Source: Lepiota brunneoincarnata
Taxonomy: Eukaryota; Basidiomycota; Agaricomycetes; Agaricales; Agaricaceae
Direction: 5' to 3'
Assembly: GCA_023014365.1 (NCBI GenBank)
Contig: JAEBUN010000008.1
Coordinates: 1,488,001-1,552,000 of the forward strand
Length of the DNA: 64,000 nucleotides
The position numbers and the translations under genes were made by a program. The stretch's first letter is position 1. Each line of letters starts with the position of its first letter. The notes beneath the pieces were generated by a model. It was not told where the DNA came from and did no database searches. It worked only from the letters and a program-made list of their open reading frames with translations. This document shows, piece by piece, positions 34,471 to 47,274 of the stretch.

Positions 34471-34951
34471 CAATGAGCGGTTTCTATTCCCATGAGCGAC
34501 ACGAAGAGATCGGGCCACGCAAATCATCGCGTAGTCGACACGGTACGCGTTGGTAATGCTCCTTCGGTTTCACGGCTTGGGATATCGATCAACGACTGGT
34601 GGGTACCAGGGGATCGACGTTCCGAATGGGTGGTGAGGTCTTGGCATTCATCGTGTGTGGTGGGTACTGGACCGAAGAGCTCTGCCAATGGGGGAGGGTT
34701 GTTCCAATAAGCGCGTGATGGCAAGGGTGGAAGATAGTTATATACGCGTAACAAAAAAAAAGATTCAGGAAGTTCAGCGGATGTGTCGGAAATCATGGAA
34801 ACGATGAGGGTGGTTACGATAGTTGCGAGTTGCGAAAATCAGCGCGTATACGCCTGCAAATCAATTAGAGTGCCCCCAGGGGCTCCCTGATTCCACGTAG
34901 TATGCACAGGCACAGAGAACAGGGTTAAACACGAATCCACACACCAGCGAG

Positions 34952-36721
34952 TTACAACTCTACAGCGGCCCCCAGCGTCCTTTCCTCTAGCTTCGCTTTC
35001 TCCCTAGCCAGCCTCCCCTTTCCTCTCGCCAAATCAACATCACGCCACATCACCCTCGCCTCCTCAAACACACTCAACTCCTCATCGTAAACCTCTCCAA
35101 ACCTCTTCACTTCCTCATCCCATTCATCCCGAGACCTGTTACTCAGCACGTCACGAATTCCACTGAAAAACCCATCAAGCACAGCGAGATTATGCATCAC
35201 CAGCAGAGAGTGTGCAGACATTTCATGGGTATGCAGAAGATGATGAATGTACGCGCGTGTGAAACTCGATTTCGTTCGCGATTCCGTCGCAAGTGATGGT
35301 TCACCAGAGTAGGATGGGTCGTCTGCGCCGTGGTAGATTCGGGTGAGAGGTGAGACCGGGGAACATGCAAGACATGTGCACCGCTCTCTATCGACAGAAG
35401 AGCTGAACGAGGAGAAATCATGTGCGTACGCATCATGGTAGAGGTTATGACCAAGGTCTAATTTGCCTTGTTCTCCTCGCCTCTTGGGAGCGGAGGTGAT
35501 GTGGGTGAGTGACGAAGGAGAGGATGCGGGGAATGTGAAATCGAGGGCGACGCCAACGTCAGCCGCACGTTGGGCCCAGTGTGCGTCAAACAAGTCGATC
35601 CCTACGGAAGAGATCAGGACAAGGGCTTCATGAGGTGTTTGCACTGCGTTGACAAGCCGAAGTTTCGTAACAGGGAGGGGTTCGAGTGAAGCGTGAAGGA
35701 GAGGTGGTAGCTGGTCTGGGTGAGAAGGCGTCAGGTCAATTTTGGGAGGGGAAGTGGCAGTCGGGTCTTGGATCACAGGCGAGGCGTTTGGGGCGGTGGT
35801 CGCGGGATGGTTTTGGTGCTTCCTCGCCGCGGCCTCGAGGGACACGCGGATTGGAGCAAGGTCGAAGGCGTAACCAAACACGCCCTGGTCAAGCATTTGG
35901 AGTGGTTTGACTGCTTCGGCTTCAGGGCCATGTACCCTCTCGATGAGGGCTTCAGCGAAAGCTCTCCTCGCGGGAACGCTTGTTGCACCTGCCATGTGAA
36001 CTAGAACGCTCGGTTTATAGTCTTCGTCCGCGGGAGGAATGAGTATGTTGGAAAGCCAGGACACTGATCGTTCGATGCTCTTCGTGAGTCGCTTTTGCGA
36101 ATAGGGTGGGTTGGTGAATGGTGTATCGGCCAGGGCGAATACAATGTCTGGTTTCCATGCGTAGACAAAGGATTTCCATTGAGCAGGGCTGACCTGGGCG
36201 CGTTTTAGTGAGATATGCACTCCTAATCCTGGTATCACTCACCTTGCGGACACCTCGCAGACTATACGCGGAAACATGCGCGTTTCCGTTGGGAGGCATC
36301 TCCCTCACGTCAACGGGGTCTCTGAGCGATATGGAAAGCACGTGTTGACCCAATGAAAATCCTAGGAAAGAGTGTAACGGGTTCTTGCCAGGTACAAGCG
36401 TCGGGACTGGAGGGAGGACATCTAAACTGTGAGTAATAGGTTGGTAGCAGTCAGTAACAGCTTACCATCGGGACCATATTTCACTCACAAGCTCTCAAAA
36501 GGAATGTTAACCCAACGGATAGAAGTAGATCCGTAATGATCTCGGGAGAGATGCGGAATTACACCTCGCGAAGTAGTCGTCATAAAATTGGGCGTTTGGA
36601 TCTGGATGTCCAACTTGTCATTGCGGTTGAGGGTAATGTTTCCAAGGCGGGGCCCGAAGCGCGTCGTGGATGTACTCAGCAGAGAAAAGGAGAAGCCTGG
36701 ACGTGGCGAGAGTCCAGACAT
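34952..36721 (-). CDS. QTRT2: Queuine tRNA-ribosyltransferase accessory subunit 2 (QTRT2-like)
   Basis: My model has exons 36721-36489, 36426-36243 and 36193-34952, 1659 nt, 552 aa, with two GT-AG introns (62 and 49 nt). The fold is that of tRNA-guanine transglycosylases. The zinc site near the C-terminus is CTCLAC followed, after an insert, by YIHHLLHTHEMSAHSLLVMHN. The N-terminal part holds TTTSRGVIPHLS and the SLRDP block. In eukaryotes this subunit pairs with the catalytic QTRT1 and helps exchange guanine-34 for queuine in GUN-anticodon tRNAs, at the mitochondrial outer membrane or in the cytosol. It is somewhat longer than animal QTRT2 owing to Pro/Thr-rich inserts. I chose ATG 36721 because the conserved N-terminus begins shortly after it. 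No QTRT1 gene is in the window. Confidence 0.85.
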
Positions 36722-37116
36722 TGTGGACGAAAACAAACAGAGATTAAACTCATCAAACCATCCAGTCAGGGACCCTACTGCCAAAAGGGGACGAGCAAAC
36801 TCAACATCCATACGTGTGCCTGAAGCTGCTGGGCAGATCCTTGGTTCTCGGATTGAGTGCGTTGCGTATTTGAATCCCATCACAAGGAAAATGATCCCCG
36901 CTTGAGACCTTTCTACAGCTTTGGCATCCTTGGGACCTTTTATCTCCGTCGCACTTTCTCACTGGCGAACCAACCACAAGACGAAAATCCCTGACAAAAA
37001 TCTCGTCATGTCGACGTCACACAAATATAAGCCCAGGAGCCAAAAAAATCCCCACACATCCCCCTCCTGGGCGCTATGGGGTCCCAACACAAAAGCTATC
37101 CCGTAGTATCCAGCAC

Positions 37117-37139
37117 CATCCTCCTCCTCCTCCTCCTCT
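37117..37139 (+). repeat. (TCC)n microsatellite
   Basis: Seven tcc units in a row in the 5' region of the next gene; TATA-like aaatataag lies about 95 bp upstream. Confidence 0.85.
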
Positions 37140-37223
37140 CATACCGCTGAAGCTCGATCGACAAGCTCCGAGCCATTCCGACTAGTCCTTGACCCCATCC
37201 ACAAAGCCGCATTTATTTTCATT

Positions 37224-38074
37224 ATGACATTCGGTCTCTTCTCTGCACTTCAGACTCTAGCAGCCATCGGCAAGCTAGGGAACATGAACAAACTCCTGCC
37301 TTCAGCCAGGAGCAAGAGAGGGGAAAATTACTCCACCGGATTACTCTACCCCTTCCTTCTTTTCTTTGCAACACTCAACTTCCTCACGTACAACATACTC
37401 TCTGCAATCACGGTCGTTTTCACATTCAATGAAGTCAAAATACTCGTCAAATCTCTTTCACCGGCTTTCGTTGCGGGACGCTCGCTCGTTCTCCAGCTTT
37501 TACACTGGTTCATCGTGTGCGCCATGTTGGCTTTGATATTTCAGAGGCAGAAGGTTGGAATGGAGAAAGCGTCGATGCGACCGTACGTGTACAAACTCAC
37601 GCTAGACGCGTTACTGCTCTGTGGGCTGTTGGGTATCATCATAACCAACACAGTCCTGGAAGCTACGTTCCAAATACACAAGATCGATCAAAATTGGGAC
37701 GCTGTCCATCTGGGTCATGCATATATCGCATTCCACATCATGCTCACCCTCGACGTCGTCTTCTCGGCGTTTTGGACATGGTACAAACTCAAGAAGGAAT
37801 CTCTACCAGACCTGGTATGTAAAAGGTCCCCATCACTGTGTTTACCACGAAGAGCATAACCTTATCTTTTTTTGCTTTTTAGATCATGATTGGACAAGTC
37901 TTGAAATACATATCACCACTACTCGTACTGCAAACGGCCTATGAAGTGATACAACACGTTATCCTGTTCAGCCCACTTCTCTACACCGGAAATCGAACAC
38001 TCGACGCACTGTTTCTATCACGGGTCGTAGTTGTAAGCACGACGAATTTTGTCATCCTGTGGGTCGCCTTGTAG
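37224..38074 (+). CDS. Seven-helix membrane protein of unknown function
   Basis: My model has exons 37224-37814 and 37883-38074 (68-nt GT-AG intron), 260 aa. About seven hydrophobic segments are visible: near residues 1-20, 40-62, 88-110, 128-148, 166-190, 200-222 and 238-258, with short charged loops. The open frame extends upstream of the ATG to 37107 without another ATG, so a further 5' exon is possible. No catalytic motif is seen. The length and helix pattern recall fungal DUF7702-like or RTA1-like membrane proteins, from memory only. It converges with another seven-helix gene at 38411, and the last two helices of the two proteins look alike, so they may be diverged paralogues. Confidence 0.65.
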
Positions 38075-38410
38075 ATACTCGAAACCAAAGAAAACCCAGG
38101 CATTATTTGTTATACTAATGTAAACGAAACGCGTAGTACATAGAGTACATGTGACGACGAGATGAGCAAGTCAAGTCGTGTCACACCAGAAACTTAACAC
38201 GGACGAAGGCTGACGGTTATCAACAATCGTATTTCGTATAAGTCTTAGGAAAAGATCGGAACGAGCCTAGACGGCCCTTTTATCTATCTACAGTGTTTAC
38301 CGCTGTAAGCGAGAGGGGGAAACATAGGAAAATAAAGATAAAGATAACAGGGCGTCACATGAGTGACGGAAGAGTAGCCGAACCGCTACAGTACATGACA
38401 GGCAATAACC

Positions 38411-39454
38411 CTAAGCAAAATTGGGTGCAACGGCACTCGGTCGGTTATCATACCCATTCAACTCAATATCCATCTCCCGCAATTCCGTTCTCGAGAGCAC
38501 CAGCCCAGGAATTGCGAAAAGACAGACACTAAGAAATTCAGGGAGTGCAGTGAGCGGGTACCACGACCCTTCATGCTGTTGCTTCGAGATCGTAGCCACA
38601 GCATAAATCATACGTATCACAAGCAACCCGGAAATAACACTCAAAATCAATGCCGAGTGGTTATCCCCGAATGATTTCGTTGGGCGCATGTTTCGGGTAC
38701 CTGAAAAAAAAAAAAGAAAGAACAGATCAATATGGGAAGTTTCCCTTTTTTAGCCACAACTTACCGAAAACCTGGTGCCGAACAAACACCAGGGCCCTCA
38801 GCGACTGTACCACCGCCAAAGCTAGAATGATCCACGTTCCAGCTTTCCTCAATGTATTCCCTGTATCCCGCTCATCTGCCGAGTCTGATAGAAATTTGAC
38901 AGTCCCAGTGATGGTCAACGCAACAGCTCCCACGATGATAAGGTGAAATAGCCTCTTGTTACTGAGTGCGCGGAGGACAGGATTGTTATAATGCAAGCCG
39001 ACTATGCGTTCTCTAGGGGATTCTCGTGAGCATGAGGGAAGAAAGACTGGCGTGGAAAGAGAGGGAAAGTAACTTACCGATCGAGCTGGAGACTGAACGC
39101 TGAGAACAACAAGCCCGTGAACCCGACTCCAAAGAGTATGAGATCGGCAATTGTCAAGCCGAGATTTTGAGCAGCAGAGTCCGATCCTGCGATCACAGCC
39201 CGAATTGCGAATGCAACTACTCGAACTATAACCCGCCGTGTTAGTCCTTGGGGCGGAGTACATTGAAAAGGGGGGGCATACATACCCGTGCAGAAAAGGT
39301 GTATGAACACGTGGACGAAGTTGAACTTTCTGAATGCCTTCACCAGGAACAGTAGAGCAAAAGGCGCGTATATGACAGTGAAGATAGCCGCTGCAGGTAC
39401 GGAGTCTATTCCGAGGAGAGCGCCGTAGTTGAGAGGAACTGGAGGGTTTGACAT
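38411..39454 (-). CDS. Seven-helix membrane protein (DUF7702-like)
   Basis: My model has exons 39454-39286, 39225-39078, 39012-38765 and 38700-38411, 855 nt, 284 aa. All three introns are GT-AG (60-65 nt) and the frame is continuous. Seven hydrophobic segments lie near residues 15-38, 45-68, 79-103, 126-147, 162-182, 205-225 and 238-258; the tail is polar. The start ATG is the first in frame and sits just before a proline-rich short leader. The topology fits small fungal integral membrane proteins such as the DUF7702 group; I am unsure of the exact family. It is likely in the plasma or an internal membrane. The tail-to-tail spacing to the neighbour is about 340 bp. Confidence 0.7.
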
Positions 39455-41129
39455 GGTCGGCACGAGTGGTCGAGGGAAAGTGTGGGAGAAAGGAACTACA
39501 GAAGACTGAGAACTTGACCTGTTGGTTTATATATGTCAAGAAAGGAACATTAAGCCTCCGACATTGGGGTCCATACAGGGGCATAGTCGCTATCTGTTGG
39601 GGTAACGAAGAGACAGGTGATGGGCTACCAAAAATATCGCTAGTGCAGCGCCCGTGCACTGCGCGAGTTGAACCCGACACCAACGAATCTAGCAAGTACT
39701 AGGTATTTTTGGCACTCGTGCATAAACTTAGCTTGCACGACCAAGGTACACCATGGGGGTACCAGAGGAGGGCTTTGTATCGAGCACAGACCCTACACCC
39801 GAATGGAATCTACCACTCTGGTATATCAACAGCGTTCCGAGAAGCATTCCGCGTTGCATAGTTCATACAGTCCCCAAGTGTGACCCTTTGGGTACAATGA
39901 TCCCAAAAATCGCGCATGGTTATGCACAGCCACGACCTCCCTCCCCGCGTTGCACGACACATGTCAAGCACCCGTTCGTATGAGCACTCTCCTGCCCCCA
40001 GTGGCGTCCGGCAATTTCAACGACGTCTCGGCAGCTCATCGAATACTGATCATCCGCTCCTGTGACGAGCAATAGGCCCAGCGACACCCCCGGGATCCAG
40101 CCAATGTGAATTATCGGGCTCAGTGAATGGCTTGAGTGCGATCATAGGCAACCACCGCCTCCGGAGCCCGGGATGCGCGATAGCGAGACTATGTGCATAT
40201 TTTGGGATTCTATTTATAGAGCCAACGGCATGGTTTTATGCCGACTTGATGCCGATCCTCGAGCGCAGCTAGGCTTTATTGACTGCGCACCGAGCGTGGA
40301 ACGGCGGATGGTCACACAGGGGCGATGCGAGTGAGAAACTTTCCGCCTGCTGAACCACTCTCGCCAGTATGTATATCCAAGCGATGATTGATGATTGCCG
40401 GTCGGAACATACCACATACCATAAAACTCACCCTCCTGTGGAGCCGGTGCATCGACTTCTGCCTCAGAATGCGGCACCAAGCCTCTCCGTTTGCGCCGCT
40501 AACTTTTCAACGGTACCAGAGCCAGCCCTAGCACCGGTCATTGGTGGCTCCGCGAACAGACTGGAAATCCGTTTTGTATGGGTGTTTGCCTGTTCCAACG
40601 CGATCCACCCATTAGCACATCCGACCCCACTCTCTTACGCTGACACTTGCAGCTCAGCAGACCACCCACTAAATCCGGTAAGAGATGGATGCCATCATGG
40701 ACATACAGTGCGATATCTTGCCACCTTCACCCTTCCTCTCCAACAGTTCAGGTCCATAACGACAGTAAAATACGAGACAGATTCCACGTTCTCCCATCCG
40801 GAATATGCAAGGCTTCCCTCGCAGGCCTGTGCATGTGTCGGTATTAGTGTATCCACACCTCAGGTCTCTGGTTGAAGACAACTACAATGAAGATGACTAT
40901 GTAGAGGCTAGTTAGGTGCGCCTCACATGGGACGACTGGGCCGGTATTCACTATTCAGGCCTTCGCTGGGGGGGCTATTGGTAGCCCACGCGATGGGCCA
41001 TACTGAGGCATTCCAATAAACCGTAATTCAGAGACCGGCTCCAGGAGTGTCAAGTGCCCCATTTTCTCATCATATGATTACTTGACCACCCAGCCCGTAA
41101 TGATATATCGCCCTAGCTCGGCAGAAATG
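39455..41129. other. Region without a supported gene
   Basis: A 168-codon frame at 40369-40875 is overlapped by frames on both strands, has no recognisable motif and biased composition, and I do not call it. A minus-strand stretch near 40540-40440 could be part of an old exon followed by a donor-like ggtgagttt. Nothing else stands out. Confidence 0.5.
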
Positions 41130-42740
41130 CAAGTGGGCCTTCTCTACACTGAGACATGGCCACTGGGCTCGGCAGTCACTGGTTTTCGCCATTTATTCTG
41201 GTAAAACAGACCCAAAGCTTCATCTTGTGACGATCATTAGGAGCAGTATGTAATAACCTGTTGAGACCTTTACAAGAAACATCCCATGAATCCACTAGAT
41301 ACGTGAAACCTCCGAACATGCTCTGGATTACTTACCGGGCCTAACCTACTGCCGACATTTTCAGTAATCTTGTAGTGTTTTTACTTGGAACAAAATTCAT
41401 TGCCCACAATCCCTTATACAAGGCCAGGCCGCCACCCCCCTTCAACGGGTAGAATCCGACGTGATATCATGCACTCTGAGTTTATGTAGTCTAACTCTGT
41501 CGCTACCATATTGGAACAACTCAGACATTCGGATGAGCTTCTTCGCAAGGGCGAAATCAAAGCCCTCAGTTGTGTCATTGAATTCTACAGAGACTCCTAT
41601 GAGCTTCAGACATCTATTCAACGTGAATCCGAAACTCGTTTTGTCTTTTTCTCCGCACATTCCGGTGTCACACCTCTTTTTTCACATTCCGGGCATAGCT
41701 TATAACCATCCGGAAATCGAGTGATCAGAGATATATTATAGACATGATAGTTAACCATACCTTCCAGATAATCTCTGTTCTTACATATGCGTGTACGCAT
41801 ATGCCCCTTGAGTTACAGGCAATCTGGCAATTGTCCGGTGTCATAATGAAGACAAATGTGGGGGGACTAGAAATACTGACATATTCCGGCTTGGTCTCCT
41901 GAGGAAAGGTTAGCGCAAAATGTGAGAGGGTCTAATAAAAATAGTGTACCCCGTGTAATATTTGTGGTTCATGGTTATTGCACAGATACACGGTGCTGAT
42001 TTAGAAGTGATCAGTAGCATAACTGGAATCAATGATTGTGGGAGCACTTGTTTCCTGCACACATGGTTATAGGCGCAATGGAAGGGATCGAGATATACCA
42101 GAAGTACGAGCTGGGCTATGGCTTTTATCCTTGCTTGTAGGCGGTGATACTTAATGGGTTTAGCATTTTCATCCTTATCGTTATCAAACCTAATCAACCA
42201 CGTGAAACAGTGAGGTGTTCTGGACAAAACCCCATCCTGCGATCGTGTGCACCCCAACCAGAATAACACAATTTCACGTTGCGTTCTGTTCAGCGGTGAC
42301 TCATCCCCAACTAACATTATTGCCCCTGGTGTCGGGATATGTGTGTATCCAGATGCCGAACTCCAAGAGCCCCTCAACCGATTTGTTAGAACTTAGACGG
42401 ACAGGAAGCATGAATTGGATAGAGTTGGGATTTTATTAGTGTACTGGGCGTAACGGTTACGCCAGTTCATGGGTATGTGCACACAGCCAGTGTTTAAAAT
42501 TTCAGTATTCGAGATTTTGATGTCTGATACCTAAAGAATCAGGGACTGATCTTTGGGATCAGAGTGGGTCCAGAATGGAGCTCCAGGAGATCTCAGGCTG
42601 CCCGAGGTGAAATTGATGATCCGAACTTACGTAGTGTCCAAGGGTATCTTAGGACTAAGGTATCAGATGAGAGGAACAGATCGATAAAAATGTAGACACG
42701 GTGGTGACATTATTTCCTCTTCCGCTCCACTCCGGTTGCC
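41130..42740 (+). repeat. Dispersed noncoding repeat R2, copy 1
   Basis: About 1.6 kb that aligns along its length with 43712-45335, from gtgggcct(t/c)ctctac at the left to gtggtgacat(t/c)at at the right. Identity is moderate, with small indels. No domain, TIR or LTR signature was found. Confidence 0.85.
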
Positions 42741-43429
42741 CTTTGATGCTAGATTGGATAACTTCCCATCAGACATCTGGACAAACCCAGGAACCCAGAA
42801 CTTATTGAAATCCAAAGGAAAATTTGGGGCTCCTTCGACTCCCCGTCCCCAAACGGCACGTCCAACCCAAAAAAGGCAATCAAACACTGGGAGGGGGCTG
42901 GGAGGTCTGCCCAGACGGCGCCATCTGGCTCATTTCGGCACCTGGGGTCATAGATTTGTCTGTGGGTAGTCACCGCCGAAATGCGGCTTTCACACATCCG
43001 TGTCCATGTTAGTCTACTTATCCCCAAGGGTCAATATTCCGATTGGAAGCTGTAGTGATGATAACTCTGTGTGCACTGGTCCTGCCGAGCACACTAATCA
43101 GTGTACCTATCTACTATTGAAAGAATGGGCTTCGCGTGAGGCAAGAGAGAGCCAGATAGCCTTATTAAGTTTATGGTAGTGGATGCGATGACTAAACTTA
43201 GTTCAGGTAAGGGAGCAGGAACGGGACGTATACCCCAACCACTATAACTACTTGCCTAGGATCTACACTAATCTCACTGTTTGCCTGAACTACGTCCTGT
43301 AGGGCTGGCTCTTCCGAGGTCTTTCCTTCATCCAAATGCTCCTCATCTCCTCAGTTCTGTTTCGCCATCCTTGGCACGCCTCTCCTCTAGATGTCCCGTG
43401 GCTTGGTGCGAAGCTGGGGGCTTACAAGA
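42741..43429. other. Spacer between R2 copy 1 and the R1 remnant
   Basis: No gene is supported. Short open frames on both strands here lack motifs. Confidence 0.5.
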
Positions 43430-43711
43430 ATCCAGGTCCTAGACTGGAAACTAATAGATGTTGCAAACTAACACCTTGCTTTTCATCCAATTCGGCTGGG
43501 AGGGAGGGCCAGTCGTCTGATGTTTAATATAGTCAATGCGGATGAGGCAGAATGACCACGGGGCTGTATGACTGAGGAATGGACAATCAGCACGAAAGTG
43601 CGATAGCGACCAATAAGTATGCAATCTACTCCGTGCGCTTTTTTTAGCCACAGTTGCAGTATTACTCGATCCTGGCAGGGATGTCAATAAGCAGAAATAT
43701 TTGAATCGATA
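43430..43711 (+). repeat. R1 copy 3, left part
   Basis: Diverged match to the part of R1 that starts near 32925 (cctagactggaa...ataggt), running through gtcaatgcggatga and ending at tgaatcgatacatat. R1 is then interrupted by R2 copy 2. Confidence 0.7.
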
Positions 43712-45335
43712 CATATAGGCTAGTGGGCCTCCTCTACGCTGAGACGTGGTCATTGGGCTAGGGAGTCACCGGGTTTCCCCCATTTGTTCTGGTAAAACAG
43801 ACTCGAAGCTTTACCTTAGGATGATGATTAGGAGCAATGCGTAATAACCTGCCGAGACCCTTACAACACAACAGAAACATTCCATGAATTCGCATACTAG
43901 CTATGTGAAACCTCCGAACGTGCTCTGGACTGCTTACCGAGCCTAACCTTTTATTCAAGTTCAGGTCACCACGTCTTATTTGGGTAGAATCCAGCGCGAT
44001 ATCATACACTCCGAGATCATATAGTCCAACTCTATTGCCACTACGTTGGAACAACTCAAGCATTCCGATGAGCTTCTTCGGAAAGGCAAACTCAAAGTCC
44101 TCGGTCTATGTCGTTTTATTTTACAGAGACTCCTAAGTACACAGTGAGCTTCGGACATTTGTTCAACGAAATGTTGCACTTCGTGCGCTGCATTTTTGTA
44201 CAAAGCAATCCCTGCAATCCTTATCGAAATCCGGAAATTGAGTGATCAGAGATATATTGCAGACACGATACTTAACCTTACATTCCACACAGCTTCCAGT
44301 TCTATATCTCGGACTGCGCATATAATCCCAGAGGTATTACATGGCAGCTGACAATTGTCCAGTGTCATAATGAAGTCAAATTTGGGGGGACTAAAATTAC
44401 CCACAAAGCCATTCGGCTCCTGAGGAAAGATCAGCACGAAGTGTGATAAGGACTGATAAAAACAGCGTACTTCATTACACTTTGGTGGGTCATGGTTACC
44501 TGCACTTAGTATATTTTCCTGATTGGAAAGTGGTCAGTAGCACAACTGGAACCAACGGTTGTGGGGACACCTTTTATCCCGACACATGTTTTACCGGCGC
44601 AATCAGACCTGTGTAATAGTTGGGAATGAGTCGAGGTATGCGAGAAGTACGAGCTGGGGCTATGGTTTCTATCCCTGCTTGTATGCGGTGATATTTAATG
44701 GGGTCTGGCGTTTTCATCCTTATTGTTATCGAACCGGATCGACCTCTCTGGGAACCTTATATGAAATAGTGGGGTGTTTTGCATAAAAATTAATCCTGCG
44801 ATCGCGTGCACCCCAACCAGAGTGACGCAATTTCATTTTGCGTCCTGTCAAGCCGTAGCTCATCCCCAACTAATTTTATTGCACCTGGTATCTATCGCCC
44901 ACCGTGCAGGATGTGTGCGTATCTGATGCTAAAATGCCGAACACTAAGTGCCCCTCTACCAATTTGTTAGGACTTAGACGGACAGGAAACGCGGGTGGGA
45001 TAGAGTTGGGATTTCGTTAGTATACTGGACGTAACCGTTACGCCAGTTCATGGGTATGTGCACACGGCCAGTGTTCGAACATTCAGTACTCTAGGTTTTG
45101 ATGTCTGATACCCAATTCTTGTTTCTTTTACCCATACATCGATTCCACAATGTATTCAATACCAATGAGGTCCGAATAGGTCGGAATGGGCTCCAGGGGG
45201 GCCTGGGTGGAACTGATCGCCCGAACCTGCACTGGTATTAAAGTATCGGATGAGGGGACGGATGGTCACGAACAGGCCAATAAACGTAAAGACACGATGG
45301 TGACATCATTCCCTCTCCAGCCCCACTCGGGAGGT
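43712..45335 (+). repeat. R2 copy 2, inserted in R1 copy 3
   Basis: Partner of 41130-42740. It begins right where the R1 match breaks and ends just before R1 resumes, so R2 behaves as an insertion of about 1.62 kb. Confidence 0.8.
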
Positions 45336-45960
45336 TAGTCGTTCCCTTGGTGCATGTCGATCGTGCAAGAGGAGTTTACAACGGCTGGGAAGCGGGGGGA
45401 CGTATGGACAAAAATAAGAGTCAGACCATGGCTTTTATCTCCCGGTAAGAAATGTCCATGAAATCGCTCATAATGAGTTCAAGTGTCATGACTGTAACCG
45501 GGTGGTTACTGAGTGAGTACTTTTACGTGAGGCGGTGAGCGGTATATGGATTGCACTATGCAAAAGAATTACCATAACATGTATCACCGCCAACAGTAAA
45601 TAGAATATCTAGGTAGATGAGGACAGATACCCGTCACAACGACCTTATTTTTCCCACTGATGGAGCTTGTGGAACCAGGTTATACCTCATATTGTGATGA
45701 CGAGGGCCTGCGGAAGGATAATTGTTAGTATCCTGTCGTTGCGGACGGATCGACAAATTTACAGGCACGACGGCAATTGAAAAACCCTATTCTCTGTAGG
45801 GCAATTTGTCTGTGATATCTGAAATACTTGTGCATTGGCGATGGGATCGCCTCGAACACTCCGTGATTTGATCGAAAATCAGCAGCCCTGAGAGTACACG
45901 CAGCATTCCGCCGGAAGAACCCCGGATAGAATATCAAAATGTACAAACTTAGGGACATGA
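45336..45960 (+). repeat. R1 copy 3, right part
   Basis: R1 resumes with catgtcgatcg...aggagtttacaa..gctg.gaagc (compare 33277-33325). A further match at 45895-45960 corresponds to 22505-22575 of copy 1. The middle is strongly diverged. Confidence 0.6.
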
Positions 45961-46649
45961 TTCAGGGTCTACTTCGTCCTAGGTAACGTGAAATATAGGT
46001 CTGCACATCCTGATAGGCTGTCGTCAAGCTTTTTCAAGCGTGGATACGCGAAACTATTTATCCGATACTCAGAGGCCACGGCAGGATGGACGGATTCCTA
46101 CCACTGCTGATGGGTAGATCATTGTCGGAAAAGTAGGTGAGATGCGTCGCCCCCACTGGCACTTGTTCCCTTGACTTCAGTAGCACGCTCGCAGCGCACG
46201 ACACATGCCATATACCAAGTCACCGAATGCATGAGATAATCAATAACGGTCCACCTTTCTCGTGTTTAGTAGTGGTAAATTTGAATATTGTCCACACCAG
46301 CCGCTACTCCAATACTCTACACTCCAAGGACCCTACCCCCTCTACCTATAACAAGTCGGACGTAGGGGTGCAAGGCCACCTTCTATAAACCACGGTGGGG
46401 TAATCGACTAGCAGATGTTCCTAGGTTATCATGACTGCTCGAGTAGACGACAATAACAACAGAGTCAGAAAAGATGCATAAACGACAGTGGAGGCATCCC
46501 AAAGAGAAAGAAAGAGCGACACGATGCAATCCAGACTAAAGTGAGCCAAACACAATCGCACCTTGAGCGCAGCTAGAGAGCGAGACTGGTACCAAGAGCG
46601 CACACGGCCACCTTCCACCAAACATTTATCGTCCAACATCCCCCCAGTA
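45961..46649. other. Spacer without a supported gene
   Basis: Nothing recognised. The right end probably holds the decayed tail of the CFEM pseudogene that follows. Confidence 0.5.
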
Positions 46650-47265
46650 CCCGACACCATCGTAGGTGTGTGTGCTATGCTTTGTGTCTCGGTAGCGGCA
46701 GCAGCCCCCGACGACGACGGTTGCTGGATACCTACAGCGCTTGGTGCTTGTTTGGGTACACCGGCTGCCGCACCAGTCGGGAGTGTTGATTACAGGTCCT
46801 CTGTACCCAGGAGTTGCAGATGTGCCAGCGCCGTTCGTGTCAACTATCAAGAGCTATAGTGAATATGCGAAGCAGGCAGGGACATAAGACAGGGGGCGTA
46901 ATACGCACATTCTCCGCAACGCTTCAGTCCATGTTCTGTTGCAACGGACACCTCACTCGGCGTACATTTCTCCTGAACGCAAGTCAAAGCAGCCACCTGA
47001 GTTTGGGGTGAGTTGCAGATGCAACGCATATCGTAGCTGAAACCAGGGACCATGTTAAAGCGTTACCCATGTGGACGAAGTGGAGAGAAGATGTACAAGG
47101 TGCAATTATTAGCTTCAGGCGGCTGGCTGAACGCAGCTGAGAATACACTCCGAGAAACCATGATCGTACGCTCCTTTGGGCCTTTGCATCGGACGACGTC
47201 GCAGTCTGCGCGTGGACGGTAGCGACTATGGCTAAAAAGAATGAAAGTACTGCGCTGAGCAGCAT
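46650..47265 (-). pseudogene. CFEM-domain protein, degraded paralogue
   Basis: The ATG at 47265 opens a clear signal peptide (MLLSAVLSFFLAIVATVHAQ). The CFEM cysteines follow in pieces: ECILSC, then NNC one frame later, a GT-AG intron (about 47037-47096), and MRCICNSP ... CVQEKCTPSEV ... C in order. Spacing of the last cysteines (C-x4-C-x15-C) matches the two intact neighbours. Two single-base insertions, one before ECILSC and one after QPAA, break the frame, and the Ser/Ala-rich tail is scrambled. CFEM proteins are fungal cell-surface proteins used in haem/iron capture or as effectors. This copy should not make a full domain. Confidence 0.7.
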
Positions 47266-47274
47266 CGAATTCAA

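Noticed and set aside
35686..36004. + strand frames opposite QTRT2
   Set aside because: They are antisense shadows of exon 3 of QTRT2, whose minus strand has clear family motifs.
40369..40875. A 168-codon + strand frame
   Set aside because: No domain, no plausible introns and competing frames on the other strand. Possible relic, but not supportable as a gene.
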